From positions 62,001-126,000 of the forward strand of contig CAZWMT010000013.1 of the NCBI GenBank assembly GCA_964635055.1: a DNA stretch of 64,000 nucleotides, in the 5' to 3' direction. Under the pieces are notes generated by a model, which saw only the letters and a program-made list of their open reading frames with translations, had not been told where the DNA came from and did no database searches. The DNA is from JAEUJM01 sp964635055 (GTDB taxonomy: Bacteria > Actinomycetota > Acidimicrobiia > Acidimicrobiales > DATDAH01). The stretch's first letter is position 1, and each line of letters begins with the position of its first letter. Shown in pieces: positions 1-8,285 of this stretch. The position numbers and the translations under genes were made by a program.

Positions 1-940
1 CCGCCGCGGCCAGCGCCGCCTCGGTGCCTTCGTCGGCCTCCCGTGCGGCGTCCCACGCGGCGGCGCGGGCCTGCTCGAGCGAGAGCAGCAGATCGGCGCA
101 GCGGTGCTTCACCGCCTGGAACTGGCCGATGGGCCGGCCGAACTGCTCGCGGACCTTGGCGTAGTCGGCCGCGGTGTCGAGGCACCACGCCGCCAGCCCC
201 ACCGACTCGGCCGCCAGCAGCGTGACCGCCAGGTCGAGCACGTGTCTGCGGGTCAGGCCCACGAGGCCGGCATCGAGCGACAGCGCCACGCCGGCCGCGT
301 CGATCCGGGCCACGCGGCGGGTGGGGTCGAGGCTCGGGAGCAGGGCCACGTCGAGGTCGGCCCGCTCGAGGAGGTACCACACCTCCGTGCCGTCGAGCAC
401 CACTGGTGCGATCACCACGTCGGCGAAGCCGCCTCCGAGGACCGGACGCAGGGTGCCGCGGGCGTGGGGGTGCGCGGTGGCGACCGCCGAGGCACCGTCG
501 GCACCGCCGCCGGCCGCGCCCGAGTCGGCAGCGCGGGTGGTCGATCCCGCGGTGAGCGCTCCCGCCGAGAACGCCACGGCTCCCCGGAGCGTGCCGTCCG
601 CGAGCCCGGGCAGCCAGCGGGCCTGCTGGCCGGCGGTGCCGTGACGCTGGAGCAGCGCGCTGGCCAGGACGGTGGGCAGGAACGGGCCCGGGGCGCACCC
701 CCGACCCAGCTCCTCGAGCACGACGGCCAGTTCGGCGATGCCGTAGCCCTCCCCGCCATAGGCCTCGTCCAGGTGCAGTCCCAACCAGCCGAGCCCGGCG
801 AGGTCGTCCCAGAAGCCGGGCAGCGGCTCGTCGTCACGATCCAGCAGCCCTCGCGGCACCGCCGGCGGGCAGTGCGCGGCCACCCAACGGGACGCGGCGG
901 CGTGCAGCGCGAGATGCTCGTCGGAGACGCCGAGGGGCAC
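1..940 (-). CDS. Acyl-CoA dehydrogenase family protein, C-terminus cut by window edge
   Basis: Flavin-dependent alpha,beta-dehydrogenation of an acyl-CoA is the expected reaction. The reading frame stays open from a GTG to the window edge (313 codons), so the C-terminus is missing. The N-terminal helical part contains an LDEAYGGEGYG stretch near residue 60 (family G-G motif). The C-terminal helical domain shows REQFGRPIGQFQAVKH near residue 255, the conserved segment of the FadE family. The middle beta-domain is poorly conserved, typical of the non-catalytic-looking partner of heteromeric FadE pairs. GGAG lies 7 nt before the GTG start. It follows the ferredoxin gene after 12 bp and is the last visible gene of the operon. 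Family assignment is secure; the substrate is unknown. Confidence 0.85.
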   Translation of the reverse strand, partial: MPLGVSDEHLALHAAASRWVAAHCPPAVPRGLLDRDDEPLPGFWDDLAGLGWLGLHLDEAYGGEGYGIAELAVVLEELGRGCAPGPFLPTVLASALLQRHGTAGQQARWLPGLADGTLRGAVAFSAGALTAGSTTRAADSGAAGGGADGASAVATAHPHARGTLRPVLGGGFADVVIAPVVLDGTEVWYLLERADLDVALLPSLDPTRRVARIDAAGVALSLDAGLVGLTRRHVLDLAVTLLAAESVGLAAWCLDTAADYAKVREQFGRPIGQFQAVKHRCADLLLSLEQARAAAWDAAREADEGTEAALAAA

Positions 941-952
941 GGCTCCGCTCCG

Positions 953-1168
953 TCAGCCGTCGCCCAGGCGTAGGGCCTGGGTGGGGCAGCCCTCGACGGC
1001 GAGGCGGACCTTCTCGTCGTCGTCGGCCGCGGGGTCGAGCACCACGGCCTTCATCTCGTCGTCGAGGTCGAACGTGTGGGGCGCGTAGAACCCGCAGTTG
1101 CCCGAGCCCATGCAGCGATCGCGGTCGATCTGGATCGCACGTCCCCCCGAACCCGACATCGGCGCCAT
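953..1168 (-). CDS. 3Fe-4S type ferredoxin (71 aa)
   Basis: Small electron-transfer protein. Cysteines at 19 and 25 (CMGSGNC) and 61 (GCPTQAL) give three cluster ligands; the usual fourth position of a 4Fe-4S ferredoxin is absent. This is the pattern of the short acidic actinobacterial ferredoxins that usually feed cytochrome P450s or Rieske oxygenases. No P450 is seen in the window, so its partner is outside or is another redox enzyme. The ATG chosen has GGAGG 11 nt upstream; an in-frame ATG three codons later and a GTG ten codons earlier are alternatives. It sits between the amidohydrolase and the acyl-CoA dehydrogenase in one operon. Confidence 0.85.
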   Translation of the reverse strand: MAPMSGSGGRAIQIDRDRCMGSGNCGFYAPHTFDLDDEMKAVVLDPAADDDEKVRLAVEGCPTQALRLGDG

Positions 1169-1210
1169 CCTAGGCGTGGCCTCCGGACCGCTGACCACGG
1201 CTGGACGTGG

Positions 1211-2275
1211 TCAGCCGTCCTGCAGATGGAAGCGGTCGGCGAGGCGGTAGAAGGCGAGTGGGGTGTCCCAGAGGATCCGGGTGGTGGCGCCCGGCGTCAC
1301 CCCCTGCTCGCCGAGGTGGCCGACGAACGTGGTGGCCGCGTCCGGGAACAGGGCGTCGGGATGGGGGAAGTCGCTGGCCCAGAGGACGTGGTCGGCACCG
1401 ACGGTGGCCACCGCGTGACCCACCAGGGCGTCGTCGGCCTCGCTGGCGATGGCGCACTGGTCGGCGAAGGCCTGGCTCGGCCGGCGGGTGATCCCGGCGG
1501 TCGCTCCCCCTCGGGCCCACTCCCAGTGCTCGTCGAGGCGGTGCAGCCAGTAGGGCAGCCAGCCCGTGCCCGACTCGAGGAAGGCGACCCGCAGCGCCGG
1601 GTGGCGCTCCAGGGTGCCCTCCAGCAGCATCCCCGCCATCGTCGCCATCTGCTCCAGCGGGTGCGAGCAGGCGTGCTGGGCCACGAACGAGTCGTACCGG
1701 TCGGCGCCGATGGTGGGGCCCCGCAGGCCGAGTCCCTCGTGCACCGCGAGCACCACGCCCCGCTCGGCGAGCGTCGCGAACACCGGGTCGTGCTCGGGTG
1801 ACGACACCGGGCGCCCGTACACGTGGTTGGGCCGCACCAGCGCGGCGACGAGGCCGAGGTCGGCCGCGTGCTCGGCCTCCGCCACGGCGAGGCGCACGTC
1901 GGCCAGGGGCAGCAGGCCGACGCCGGCCAGACGGTCCGGTTCGTGCCCGCACCAGCCCGCGACCCACTCGTTGTACGCGCGGCAGGCGTCGGCCGACTCC
2001 TGTGCCGTCAGCTCCGGTTGGAACGGCACGAACAACCCGATCGAGGGGTACACCACGGCGGCGTCGATGCCCTGTGCGTCCATGGCCCGCAGGTAGCTGG
2101 GTGGGTCGAACCCGTGCTCGAGCTGGTCGGCCACCTTGGCGAAGTCGCCGCACGGCACCATCGGCGTGCCCGCCGGGAGGTCCATGGGCGTGCCGGCCGC
2201 ACACCACCGGTCGAACAGGCCGCCGGGCTCGACGACATGGGCGTCGGCGTCGAGGATGCGCCGACCGTCGATCAC
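1211..2275 (-). CDS. Amidohydrolase-2 family (ACMSD-like) hydrolase/decarboxylase
   Basis: TIM-barrel metal enzyme of the amidohydrolase-2 group, which hydrolyses or decarboxylates ring-cleavage-type acids. The N-terminal metal motif is DADAH (Asp11, His13), a later histidine is in LAVHEG (His179), and WASDFPHPD (Asp302, His305) is the C-terminal metal/active-site signature. Length, 354 aa, is normal. It starts with GTG in a 4-bp GTGA overlap with the stop of the preceding SDR, so the two are translationally coupled. Its place between SDRs, ferredoxin and acyl-CoA dehydrogenase suggests a role in a ring or side-chain catabolic route. The exact substrate cannot be read from the sequence. Confidence 0.85.
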   Translation of the reverse strand: MIDGRRILDADAHVVEPGGLFDRWCAAGTPMDLPAGTPMVPCGDFAKVADQLEHGFDPPSYLRAMDAQGIDAAVVYPSIGLFVPFQPELTAQESADACRAYNEWVAGWCGHEPDRLAGVGLLPLADVRLAVAEAEHAADLGLVAALVRPNHVYGRPVSSPEHDPVFATLAERGVVLAVHEGLGLRGPTIGADRYDSFVAQHACSHPLEQMATMAGMLLEGTLERHPALRVAFLESGTGWLPYWLHRLDEHWEWARGGATAGITRRPSQAFADQCAIASEADDALVGHAVATVGADHVLWASDFPHPDALFPDAATTFVGHLGEQGVTPGATTRILWDTPLAFYRLADRFHLQDG

Positions 2276-3009
2276 ATGCGCCTCGCGGCCAGGCCGCCGT
2301 CGAGCGGGATGACCGCACCGCTGAGGTAGGTCGAGGCGGGCCCGACGAGGAAGGACACCGCGTCGCACACCTCGGCGGCGGTGCCGAGCCGCTGCATCGG
2401 CATGTTGGCGGCGACGCCGGCCCGGACGGCCTCCGGATCGGGCGCGAGGTCGGTGAGCCGGACGAACAGGCCGGTGTCGGTGGCCGAGGGCGCCAGCACG
2501 TTGACACGGATGGCGTCGGGCGCGTGCTCGATCGCGACCTGCTTGCACAGGTTCACGAGGGCGCCCTTGCTGGCGCAGTACGCGGCGTACTGCGGTGCCA
2601 CCGTGAGGCCGAGCGTGGAGCCGAGGGCCACCACCGAGCCGCCGCCGGCGGCCCGCAGGTGGGGCACCGCAGCCTGCAGGCACAGGAAGGGGCCCTTCAG
2701 GTTGACGTCGATCACCCGTCGCCAGTCGTCGTCGGACGTGTCCTCGAGCGGGGCTCGGACCTCGACCGCGGCGGACAGCACGACGGCGGTCACCGCACCG
2801 ATGCCCGCAGCCCGGTCGAAGAGCGCCCGCACGTCGGCCGACTCGGTCACGTCGGCGATGACCGCGGCGGCCCCGATGGGCTCGGCAACCTCGGCGGCGG
2901 CGTCGCCGTCGATGTCGGCGACGACGATCTCGAACCCGTCCTCGCGCAATCGGCGCGCCACGGCGGCGCCCAGCCCCGACCCGCCCCCCGTCACCACCGC
3001 GACGCTCAT
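2272..3009 (-). CDS. Short-chain dehydrogenase/reductase (245 aa)
   Basis: Classical SDR that would oxidise or reduce a hydroxy/keto group with NAD(P). The cofactor motif TGGGSGLG is at residues 7-14, the structural NxAG-type region is replaced by LSAAVEV, and the catalytic residues are Ser131, Tyr144 and Lys148 (YCASK). The aspartate ending beta-2 (ADID) favours NAD over NADP. It overlaps its upstream neighbour by 4 bp (ATGA) and its downstream neighbour by 4 bp (GTGA). The missing NNAG asparagine motif is mildly unusual for a classical SDR. Family is certain, substrate unknown. Confidence 0.88.
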   Translation of the reverse strand: MSVAVVTGGGSGLGAAVARRLREDGFEIVVADIDGDAAAEVAEPIGAAAVIADVTESADVRALFDRAAGIGAVTAVVLSAAVEVRAPLEDTSDDDWRRVIDVNLKGPFLCLQAAVPHLRAAGGGSVVALGSTLGLTVAPQYAAYCASKGALVNLCKQVAIEHAPDAIRVNVLAPSATDTGLFVRLTDLAPDPEAVRAGVAANMPMQRLGTAAEVCDAVSFLVGPASTYLSGAVIPLDGGLAARRM

Positions 3010-3779
3010 CGCAGCGCCGCCAGTCCGCCGTCGCAGGGCACGACCGCGCCCGACAGGTAGGCCGAGGCATCGGTGGCCAGGAAGAGCGCGATCGACGCCA
3101 CGTCGTCGGCGGTGCCGAGCCGCTTGGCCGGGATGTGGCGGAGCAGCCCCTGCTGGAAGGCGTCGCCGTCGTCCATCTCCTCACGCACCTTGCGGAAGCG
3201 GGGCGTGTCGATCGACCCCGGGGCGATCACGTTGGCCCGTACCTCGGGGCCGTGCTCGACCGCGATCTGGCGGGTGAGGGCGACGAGACCCGCCTTGGCC
3301 GCCCCGTAGGCGCAATACCCCTCCGAGCCGATCAGGCCCAGCACCGACGCGGTGTTGATGATGCGCCCACCGCCGTCGGCCCGCAGATGGGGCATGGCGG
3401 CGCGGCAGGCCCAGAAGATGGCATCGAGGTTGGTGGCGATGGTGCGGTCCCACTCGTCCTCGGTGCAGTCCAGCAGGGTGCCCGACATCTGGACCGCGGC
3501 GTTGTTGTAGAGCACGTCGAGACGATTGAAGCGCTCGATGGTTCCCGCGACCATCCGGTCGGCCTCCCCCCGCACCGACACGTCGGCCACCATGGCCAGC
3601 GCGCTGGATCCTTCCTCCTCGACCAGAGTGGCGGTGTGGGCGGCACCGGCGCCGTCGAGGTCGGCGATGGCCACCGCGGCGCCGTGGCGGGCGAACAGCA
3701 CCGCGGCGGCGCGACCCTGGCCCGAGGCGGCGCCGGTGATCAGCGCCACTTGGCCGGCGAGTGCGCGGTCGCCGCTCAC
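3006..3779 (-). CDS. Short-chain dehydrogenase/reductase (257 aa)
   Basis: First gene of the five-gene minus-strand operon. It is a classical SDR with cofactor motif TGAASGQG (15-22), NNAA at about 92-95, and Ser145, Tyr158 and Lys162 (YGAAK) as catalytic residues. The ADLDG segment after beta-2 suggests NAD preference. The protein ends in the usual CDGGLAA-type C-terminus. Its stop overlaps the next SDR start by 4 bp. The two SDRs may act on successive or stereoisomeric hydroxyls. Upstream lies only a duplicated hairpin repeat before the sugar kinase. Confidence 0.88.
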   Translation of the reverse strand: MSGDRALAGQVALITGAASGQGRAAAVLFARHGAAVAIADLDGAGAAHTATLVEEEGSSALAMVADVSVRGEADRMVAGTIERFNRLDVLYNNAAVQMSGTLLDCTEDEWDRTIATNLDAIFWACRAAMPHLRADGGGRIINTASVLGLIGSEGYCAYGAAKAGLVALTRQIAVEHGPEVRANVIAPGSIDTPRFRKVREEMDDGDAFQQGLLRHIPAKRLGTADDVASIALFLATDASAYLSGAVVPCDGGLAALR

Positions 3780-3802
3780 CGGGCCTCACCCTCGGCCCTG
3801 CA

Positions 3803-3950
3803 CCCGGCGTTCTGGCCGCGGCCCTGTGCCGTCACCAACACAGCCGCGCGGCCAGAACCAGCGCTCACCGAGCCACCCTCGGCGTTGCCCCCGGCGTTCT
3901 GGCCGCGGCCCTGTGCCGTCACGAACACACCCGCGCGGCCGGAACCGGCG
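3803..3950. repeat. Two direct copies of a 61-bp hairpin repeat (REP-like)
   Basis: Copies lie at 3803-3863 and 3890-3950, an 87-bp period, and differ at only a handful of positions. Each contains an inverted repeat (GTTCTGGCCGCGG paired with CCGCGCGGCCAGAAC, or its one-base variant) with a loop of about 22 nt. The element lies between the stop of the sugar kinase gene and the start of the SDR operon, both minus strand, so it could end transcription or be a REP-type selfish element. A short minus-strand frame through it only encodes the repeat twice and is not treated as a gene. Confidence 0.8.
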
Positions 3951-3983
3951 AGGCGGTCGCACGCTTCGAGTCGGGGGTGACGG

Positions 3984-5321
3984 TCAGCCACGGTCGCCGC
4001 CCGACGGTCCGGTGCGCTCGAGGAACCGTTGGTAGCGCGTCGCCATGGCGCCTGCCCACACGGGATCCGGCTCGACCCGGCGGCCGGTGCGGGCCCAGCG
4101 CGACGAGGTGGCCGACGACGCCTCGAGGCCGGCGGTGACCCGGGCCAGGAAGGCCGATCCGAGTGCGCCGCCCTCGGGCACCGCCACGACGTCGACGGGC
4201 AGCTCGGTGGCGTCGGCCAGGCACTGCACCCATTCGGCCGAGTGGGTGCCGCCGCCGGTGGCCACGATCCTGGACGCGGCGAGGCCCGACAGGTCGAGGT
4301 GATGGCGCACCACGAATCCGGCGGCTTCGTAGGCGGCGCGGCGGACCGCGGCGGGCCCGTGGGTGAGGTCGAGATCGAACAGCTGCGCCCGGCGGTCCGG
4401 ATCGTGCAGCGGCGTGCGCTCGCCCCGGATGTAGGGAAGCCACACCGGGACCCGATGGGGGTCGAGATCGTCCCGGGCCCGACCGAGCAGGCCGCCGGCC
4501 CAGTTCAGGAACAACCCGCCGGCGTTGCTCGGCCCCCCGATGAGGACCTTGCCCGGCGTGGTGTGCGGGATGGTCCAGAGGCCCGGTCGCTCCACCCACT
4601 CGCTCGTGACCGCCCAGGTGATGAGGGTCGTGCCCAGGATCACCAGCACGTCGCCGTCGTGGTCGGCGCCGGCCACCAGTTGCTCGCCGAACGCGTCGAT
4701 GGTGCCGCCGCCGAGCAACGGGCCGTCGGTCCCGCCCACGCGGCCCGCCGCCTCGCTGCCGGGCACCACACGGGGGAGCTGGTCGACGCTGACGCCGGCC
4801 TCCGCGGCCACGGCCGGATCCCACTCGACGCCGGTGAACAGGGGCATCGCGGTCATGGCGGTGACGCTGTCGATGGCCCCCTCTCCCGACAGCGCGTGGT
4901 TGGCCACTCCCTGCGCCGGCCAGAAGCCGGCAGCGTCCGGTGCCTGCGCCGCGCACCAGCGCAGGAAGGCCACCAGCTCACCGCTGTCGGCTGGGCTGGC
5001 AGCGCCGACGGTGTGACCGCGCACGTCGCCGTAGAGCAGGCCCGGCGTCAGGCCTCGGCCCTTGGCGTCGACCGCGCCCAGCGAGGGCACCATCGCGGCG
5101 ACGTTCACCGCCTTCACGTCGAGGTCACGGCTGACCTGGCGGTACGCACGACGGACCCCCCGGCGCCAGGCCTGGTCGATGTCGTGCTCGAACCGGTCGG
5201 GCTCGGGGCTGTGCACGGCGTGGCGCACCCGGGAGCGAGCCACCACGCTGCCATCGCCGTCCGCGGCGACGGCCTTCACCGACGTGGTGCCGATGTCGAT
5301 GCCGACGGTCACCTCGGTCAT
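3984..5321 (-). CDS. FGGY-family carbohydrate kinase
   Basis: ATP-dependent kinase of the xylulose/glycerol/gluconate kinase superfamily. The first actin-fold phosphate loop is DIGTTS (residues 9-14). The second domain shows LGTTLITWAV near the ATP site, GGPSNAGGLFLNW, and GGGTHSAEWVQCLAD followed by GALGSAFLA, the adenosine-binding region of FGGY kinases. Length, 445 aa, is slightly short for the family (about 480-520). It stands alone, with no transporter or isomerase nearby, so the sugar cannot be inferred. A xylulokinase-like assignment is the default. Confidence 0.85.
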   Translation of the reverse strand: MTEVTVGIDIGTTSVKAVAADGDGSVVARSRVRHAVHSPEPDRFEHDIDQAWRRGVRRAYRQVSRDLDVKAVNVAAMVPSLGAVDAKGRGLTPGLLYGDVRGHTVGAASPADSGELVAFLRWCAAQAPDAAGFWPAQGVANHALSGEGAIDSVTAMTAMPLFTGVEWDPAVAAEAGVSVDQLPRVVPGSEAAGRVGGTDGPLLGGGTIDAFGEQLVAGADHDGDVLVILGTTLITWAVTSEWVERPGLWTIPHTTPGKVLIGGPSNAGGLFLNWAGGLLGRARDDLDPHRVPVWLPYIRGERTPLHDPDRRAQLFDLDLTHGPAAVRRAAYEAAGFVVRHHLDLSGLAASRIVATGGGTHSAEWVQCLADATELPVDVVAVPEGGALGSAFLARVTAGLEASSATSSRWARTGRRVEPDPVWAGAMATRYQRFLERTGPSGGDRG

Positions 5322-5422
5322 GGGCGCACCGTACGCGTTCTCGAAGCACCGGGCGGGGCAACGCCGGGACGACGGCCGCCGATGCCCGGCACTCCCCCTC
5401 CCAGGCCCGTGGCGCTCATGAT

Positions 5423-5475
5423 GGGGTCGCGCCCGATCGACCCCGTGGGAGGAAGAGGGGTCGGCCTCCGACCCC
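5423..5475 (-). terminator. GC-rich hairpins after the cyclase gene
   Basis: GGGGTCGGcctCCGACCCC at 5457-5475 is a perfect 8-bp-arm, 3-nt-loop hairpin; a weaker one (GGGGTCG / CGACCCC) is at 5423-5444. Both lie downstream of the minus-strand cyclase stop and before the sugar kinase start. There is no U-tract, as is common in high-GC actinobacteria, so termination function is inferred. Confidence 0.45.
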
Positions 5476-5519
5476 GACCACCTTCGACGAGCGGAGCGCC
5501 GGCCCGACTCTGTTCGCTG

Positions 5520-6440
5520 CTACTTGACCGCCACCGGGTTCACCGGCGAGCCCACCGCCCGCACGAAGGGCAGCGGCGACGCCTCCAGCAGGAAGTCGTA
5601 CTGGCCGTCGTCGGCGCAGTCGGCGGCCAGCTCGTCGAGCACCCAGTTCTGGCCCTGGGTCATGCCCATCTCCACCAGGTGGAGCAGGTGGACCGGCAGG
5701 GTCATGCCGCCCTCGAAGGGGTAGACCTCGAAGATCAGGCTGTCCGTGGCAACCGCGGCCACGTCGTGGGCGTGGAACCAGCGCGCGGTCTCGAGGGTGA
5801 GGCCGGCGCCGCCCAGGGTGTACGCCCACTTGTCGGGCAGCAGGCCGGCCTGCCCGGTGCGCACCAGGACCACATCGCCGGGCTCGACCGTCACGCCGGC
5901 CAGCTCCCGTGCCCCGTCGAGGTCGGCGGCCGTGATCGGGTAGCCCGCCTCGAGCACATCGAGCCCCTTCACCCGGGCCACGTCGAGCAGCACCCCCCGG
6001 CTGGTGAGGCTGTCGATCCGGTGGATGCCGCACCGGCCGGCCCCGGCCTCGTCGATCGAGTCGGCCGGGTACCCGTTGTAGAGGTGGCCCCCGTAGCTGA
6101 CGTGGCCGAGGCCGTCCCAGTGGGTGGCGGCCTGCATCGAGAGGTCGACCGCGTCGTCGCTGGTGAACGCGTCGGCGTCCGCCTCGTCCAGCGCACCGTT
6201 GACCATGGTCATGCGGTGCACCGGGTTGTTGCGCCCGGGGATGGCCCCCACCTGGATGCCGTCGACCTCGTCGAGGGGCATGGCCAGCGAGAACGCCCGA
6301 CCCGAGCGCACCGACGCCGCGGCGCGGCGGCGCACTTCCGGGGTGATCAGGTTGATGGTGCCGATCTCGTCGTCGTCACCCCACCGGCCCCAGTTGCGGA
6401 CCTGCGGGGCCAGCTCCAGGAACTCGGGGGTGAGGGTCAT
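5520..6440 (-). CDS. Cyclase-family metal-dependent hydrolase (kynurenine formamidase fold)
   Basis: 306-aa member of the cyclase family (PF04199), which includes metal-dependent arylformamidases and related amide or lactone hydrolases. The metal motif HWDGLGHVSYGGH is at residues 107-119 (His107, Asp109, His113, His119), matching the family HxGTHxDxPxH pattern loosely. The N-terminal NWGRWGDDDEIGTIN segment is typical of the long bacterial members. Its start lies 21 bp after the stop of the SDR at 6462-7361, so the two are probably cotranscribed. That linkage, and the KstR-like box upstream of the SDR, make a lactone or amide hydrolysis step in a catabolic route plausible but unproved. Confidence 0.85.
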   Translation of the reverse strand: MTLTPEFLELAPQVRNWGRWGDDDEIGTINLITPEVRRRAAASVRSGRAFSLAMPLDEVDGIQVGAIPGRNNPVHRMTMVNGALDEADADAFTSDDAVDLSMQAATHWDGLGHVSYGGHLYNGYPADSIDEAGAGRCGIHRIDSLTSRGVLLDVARVKGLDVLEAGYPITAADLDGARELAGVTVEPGDVVLVRTGQAGLLPDKWAYTLGGAGLTLETARWFHAHDVAAVATDSLIFEVYPFEGGMTLPVHLLHLVEMGMTQGQNWVLDELAADCADDGQYDFLLEASPLPFVRAVGSPVNPVAVK

Positions 6441-6461
6441 CGGAGGCGGCCGCCGCTCCGG

Positions 6462-7361
6462 CTAGGCGTTCGGCTTCTCGCCGCTGGCCGCCGCGGCCCG
6501 GCGCTCCTCGATCTGGGCGATGAGGGGCATGGGCTCGACGCCGACCTCGTCGAAGCGGGCCTCGATCTCCTCGGGTGTCCACCGCCCGTCCTTGCGCATC
6601 TCGCGCACCTCGTGGGGCTGGTCCCACACCGCGATGGTGCCCCCGTTGGCGGTGTAGACCTGCCCGGTCACCTCTTGTGCCTTGTCGGACAGCAGGTAGA
6701 CGACCATCGGGGCCACGTCCTCGGGGCCACCCATGTCGAGCTCCATCGGCACGTTCTCGGACATGCGGGTGCGGGCCACGGGGGCGATGGCGTTGGCGGT
6801 GACGTTGTAGCGGTGCATGCCGGCGGCGACGCTGCGCACCAGCGAGATGATGGCGCCCTTGGCCGAGGCGTAGTTGGCCTGGGCGATGCTGCCGGTGAAG
6901 GCACCGGACGTGAACGCGATCATGCGACCCGAGGCCTGCGCCTTGAAGTGCGGGGCGGCGGCCCGGAACACGGTGAACGTGCCCTTGAGGTGGGTCTCGA
7001 GGACCGCGTCCCACTCGTCCTCGGACATGTTGAAGAACATGCGCTCGCGGAGGTTCCCGGCCACGCAGACCACGCCGTCGATCCTGCCGAACGAGTCGAT
7101 GGCGGCCTGCACGATGCGGGCGCCGCCCTCCATGGTGGTCACCGTGTCGGCCACCGCGACGGCCTCGCCGCCGGCGGCGACGATCTCGGCCACGACCGCG
7201 TCGGCCACCTCACTGCTCGGGTCCTCGCCGGCCATGCTCACGCCGTAGTCGGCCACGACCACCTTCGCCCCCTCGGCGGCCGCCAGCAGCGCCACCGCGC
7301 GTCCGATGCCGCGGCCGGCGCCGGTGATGGCGATGGACTTTCCTGCGAGGTACCCACTCAT
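6462..7361 (-). CDS. Short-chain dehydrogenase, Hsd4/MFE-2-like (299 aa)
   Basis: SDR of the group related to the hydroxyacyl-CoA dehydrogenase part of multifunctional enzyme type 2. The cofactor motif TGAGRGIG is at 13-20, followed by KVVVADYG and a long insertion (SMAGEDPSSEVADAV) typical of that group. The catalytic residues are Ser152, Tyr164 and Lys168 (YASAK). A C-terminal extension after the SDR core (WTPEEIEARFDEV) is also seen in Hsd4-type proteins. AAGGAG stands 8 nt before the ATG. The gene is divergent from superoxide dismutase, and a KstR-like box lies in the shared region. Probable role: 3-hydroxyacyl-CoA or hydroxysteroid oxidation. Confidence 0.85.
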   Translation of the reverse strand: MSGYLAGKSIAITGAGRGIGRAVALLAAAEGAKVVVADYGVSMAGEDPSSEVADAVVAEIVAAGGEAVAVADTVTTMEGGARIVQAAIDSFGRIDGVVCVAGNLRERMFFNMSEDEWDAVLETHLKGTFTVFRAAAPHFKAQASGRMIAFTSGAFTGSIAQANYASAKGAIISLVRSVAAGMHRYNVTANAIAPVARTRMSENVPMELDMGGPEDVAPMVVYLLSDKAQEVTGQVYTANGGTIAVWDQPHEVREMRKDGRWTPEEIEARFDEVGVEPMPLIAQIEERRAAAASGEKPNA

Positions 7362-7474
7362 GTGTCGTGCTCCTTAGGAGGATCCTTGTCGACTGCCCGG
7401 TCGGCCGAGCAGCACCGCGTTGTCCAGGGGGTGAGCGCTCGGCGTTCGGCCGAGCGAGAGAACGAGCACCCTCC

Positions 7475-7488
7475 TAGAACGTGTTCTC
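7475..7488. promoter_or_regulatory. KstR-like operator between SDR and SOD genes
   Basis: TAGAACGTGTTCTC matches the mycobacterial KstR consensus TnnAACnnGTTnnA at all fixed positions but the last. It lies 114 bp upstream of the SDR start and 89 bp upstream of the SOD start, so it could control either. The same motif recurs at five other promoters in the window. Confidence 0.7.
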
Positions 7489-7576
7489 AAACCGGCCGAC
7501 ATGTTAGGGGCAGCGGGCAAACAGCCAGAAACGCGGGTAGAGAGGTACGGGATCCTCACCGCAACCCAGGAAGGCA

Positions 7577-8197
7577 ATGCCGATGCCTCAGTACACGCTC
7601 CCCGACCTGCCCTACGACTACAGCGCCCTCGAGCCGCACTACTCGGCCGAGGTGCTCGAGTTGCACCACGACAAGCACCACGCCGCCTACGTGAAAGGTG
7701 CCAACGACACGCTCCAGAAGCTGGCCGACGCCCGAGGGTCGGACAACTTCGAGTCGATCGTCGGCCTGCAGAAGACCCTGGCGTTCAACCTCTCGGGCCA
7801 CATCCTGCACTCGGTGTTCTGGACCAACCTCAGCCCCGATGGCGGCGACAAGCCCGAGGGGGCGTTGGCCGACGCCATCATCGAGAGCTTCGGCTCGTTC
7901 GACGGCTTCAAGGGCCAGCTCACCGCGGCGACCACCACCGTGCAGGGCTCCGGATGGGGCGTGCTCGCCTTCGACCCGATGGGCGCCCGCCTGTTCGTCG
8001 AGCAGGTCTACGACCACCAGGGCAACATCGGCCAGAGCGCGGCACCGCTGCTCGTGTTCGACGCCTGGGAGCACGCCTTCTACCTGCAGTACAAGAACGT
8101 CAAGGCCGACTACGTCGACGCCCTGTGGAACATCGTCGACTGGGACAACGTGGCCGACCGCTTCACCCGCGCCCAGAAGCTCGACATCGCCAGCTGA
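7577..8197 (+). CDS. sodA: Superoxide dismutase, Mn/Fe family
   Basis: Cytoplasmic dismutation of superoxide; no signal peptide. Metal ligands are His30 (ELHHDKHH), His78 (GHILHSVFW), Asp162 and His166 (DAWEHAFYLQY). The N-terminus PQYTLPDLPYDYSALEPH is the family signature. Length, 206 aa, is normal. DHQGN in the C-terminal half supplies a Gln in the Mn-type position, so a manganese or cambialistic enzyme is likelier than a strict iron one, but that is a judgement. An in-frame ATG two codons downstream (7583) is an equally good start with respect to the AGGAAGG upstream. Monocistronic: a large palindrome follows. Confidence 0.95.
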   Translation: MPMPQYTLPDLPYDYSALEPHYSAEVLELHHDKHHAAYVKGANDTLQKLADARGSDNFESIVGLQKTLAFNLSGHILHSVFWTNLSPDGGDKPEGALADAIIESFGSFDGFKGQLTAATTTVQGSGWGVLAFDPMGARLFVEQVYDHQGNIGQSAAPLLVFDAWEHAFYLQYKNVKADYVDALWNIVDWDNVADRFTRAQKLDIAS

Positions 8198-8213
8198 GCT
8201 CGGAGATCTCGGG

Positions 8214-8240
8214 GGTCGACCACCTCCGAGGTGGTCGACC
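8214..8240. repeat. 27-bp perfect palindrome, REP-like element copy 1
   Basis: GGTCGACCACCTC, a single C, then GAGGTGGTCGACC: two 13-bp arms with a 1-nt centre, 16 bp after the SOD stop. The flanking CACCAAGGAATCC continues a similarity to the element at 49289-49327, so the two are members of one family. It may also act as the SOD transcription terminator. Confidence 0.85.
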
Positions 8241-8285
8241 ACCAAGGAATCCGCAGTTCGGCGGCGACTGGGGCACGATGTCGGG

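Noticed and set aside
3776..3991. 71-codon minus-strand frame with a duplicated peptide (TAQGRGQNAG)
   Set aside because: The duplication is explained by the two hairpin-repeat copies at DNA level; no ribosome binding site or family.
4029..7694. Very long plus-strand open frame of about 1,200 codons
   Set aside because: It runs antisense to the FGGY kinase, cyclase and SDR genes, has repetitive Gly/Val/His/Arg composition from GC-rich third positions and no family motif. The minus-strand genes carry clear motifs.
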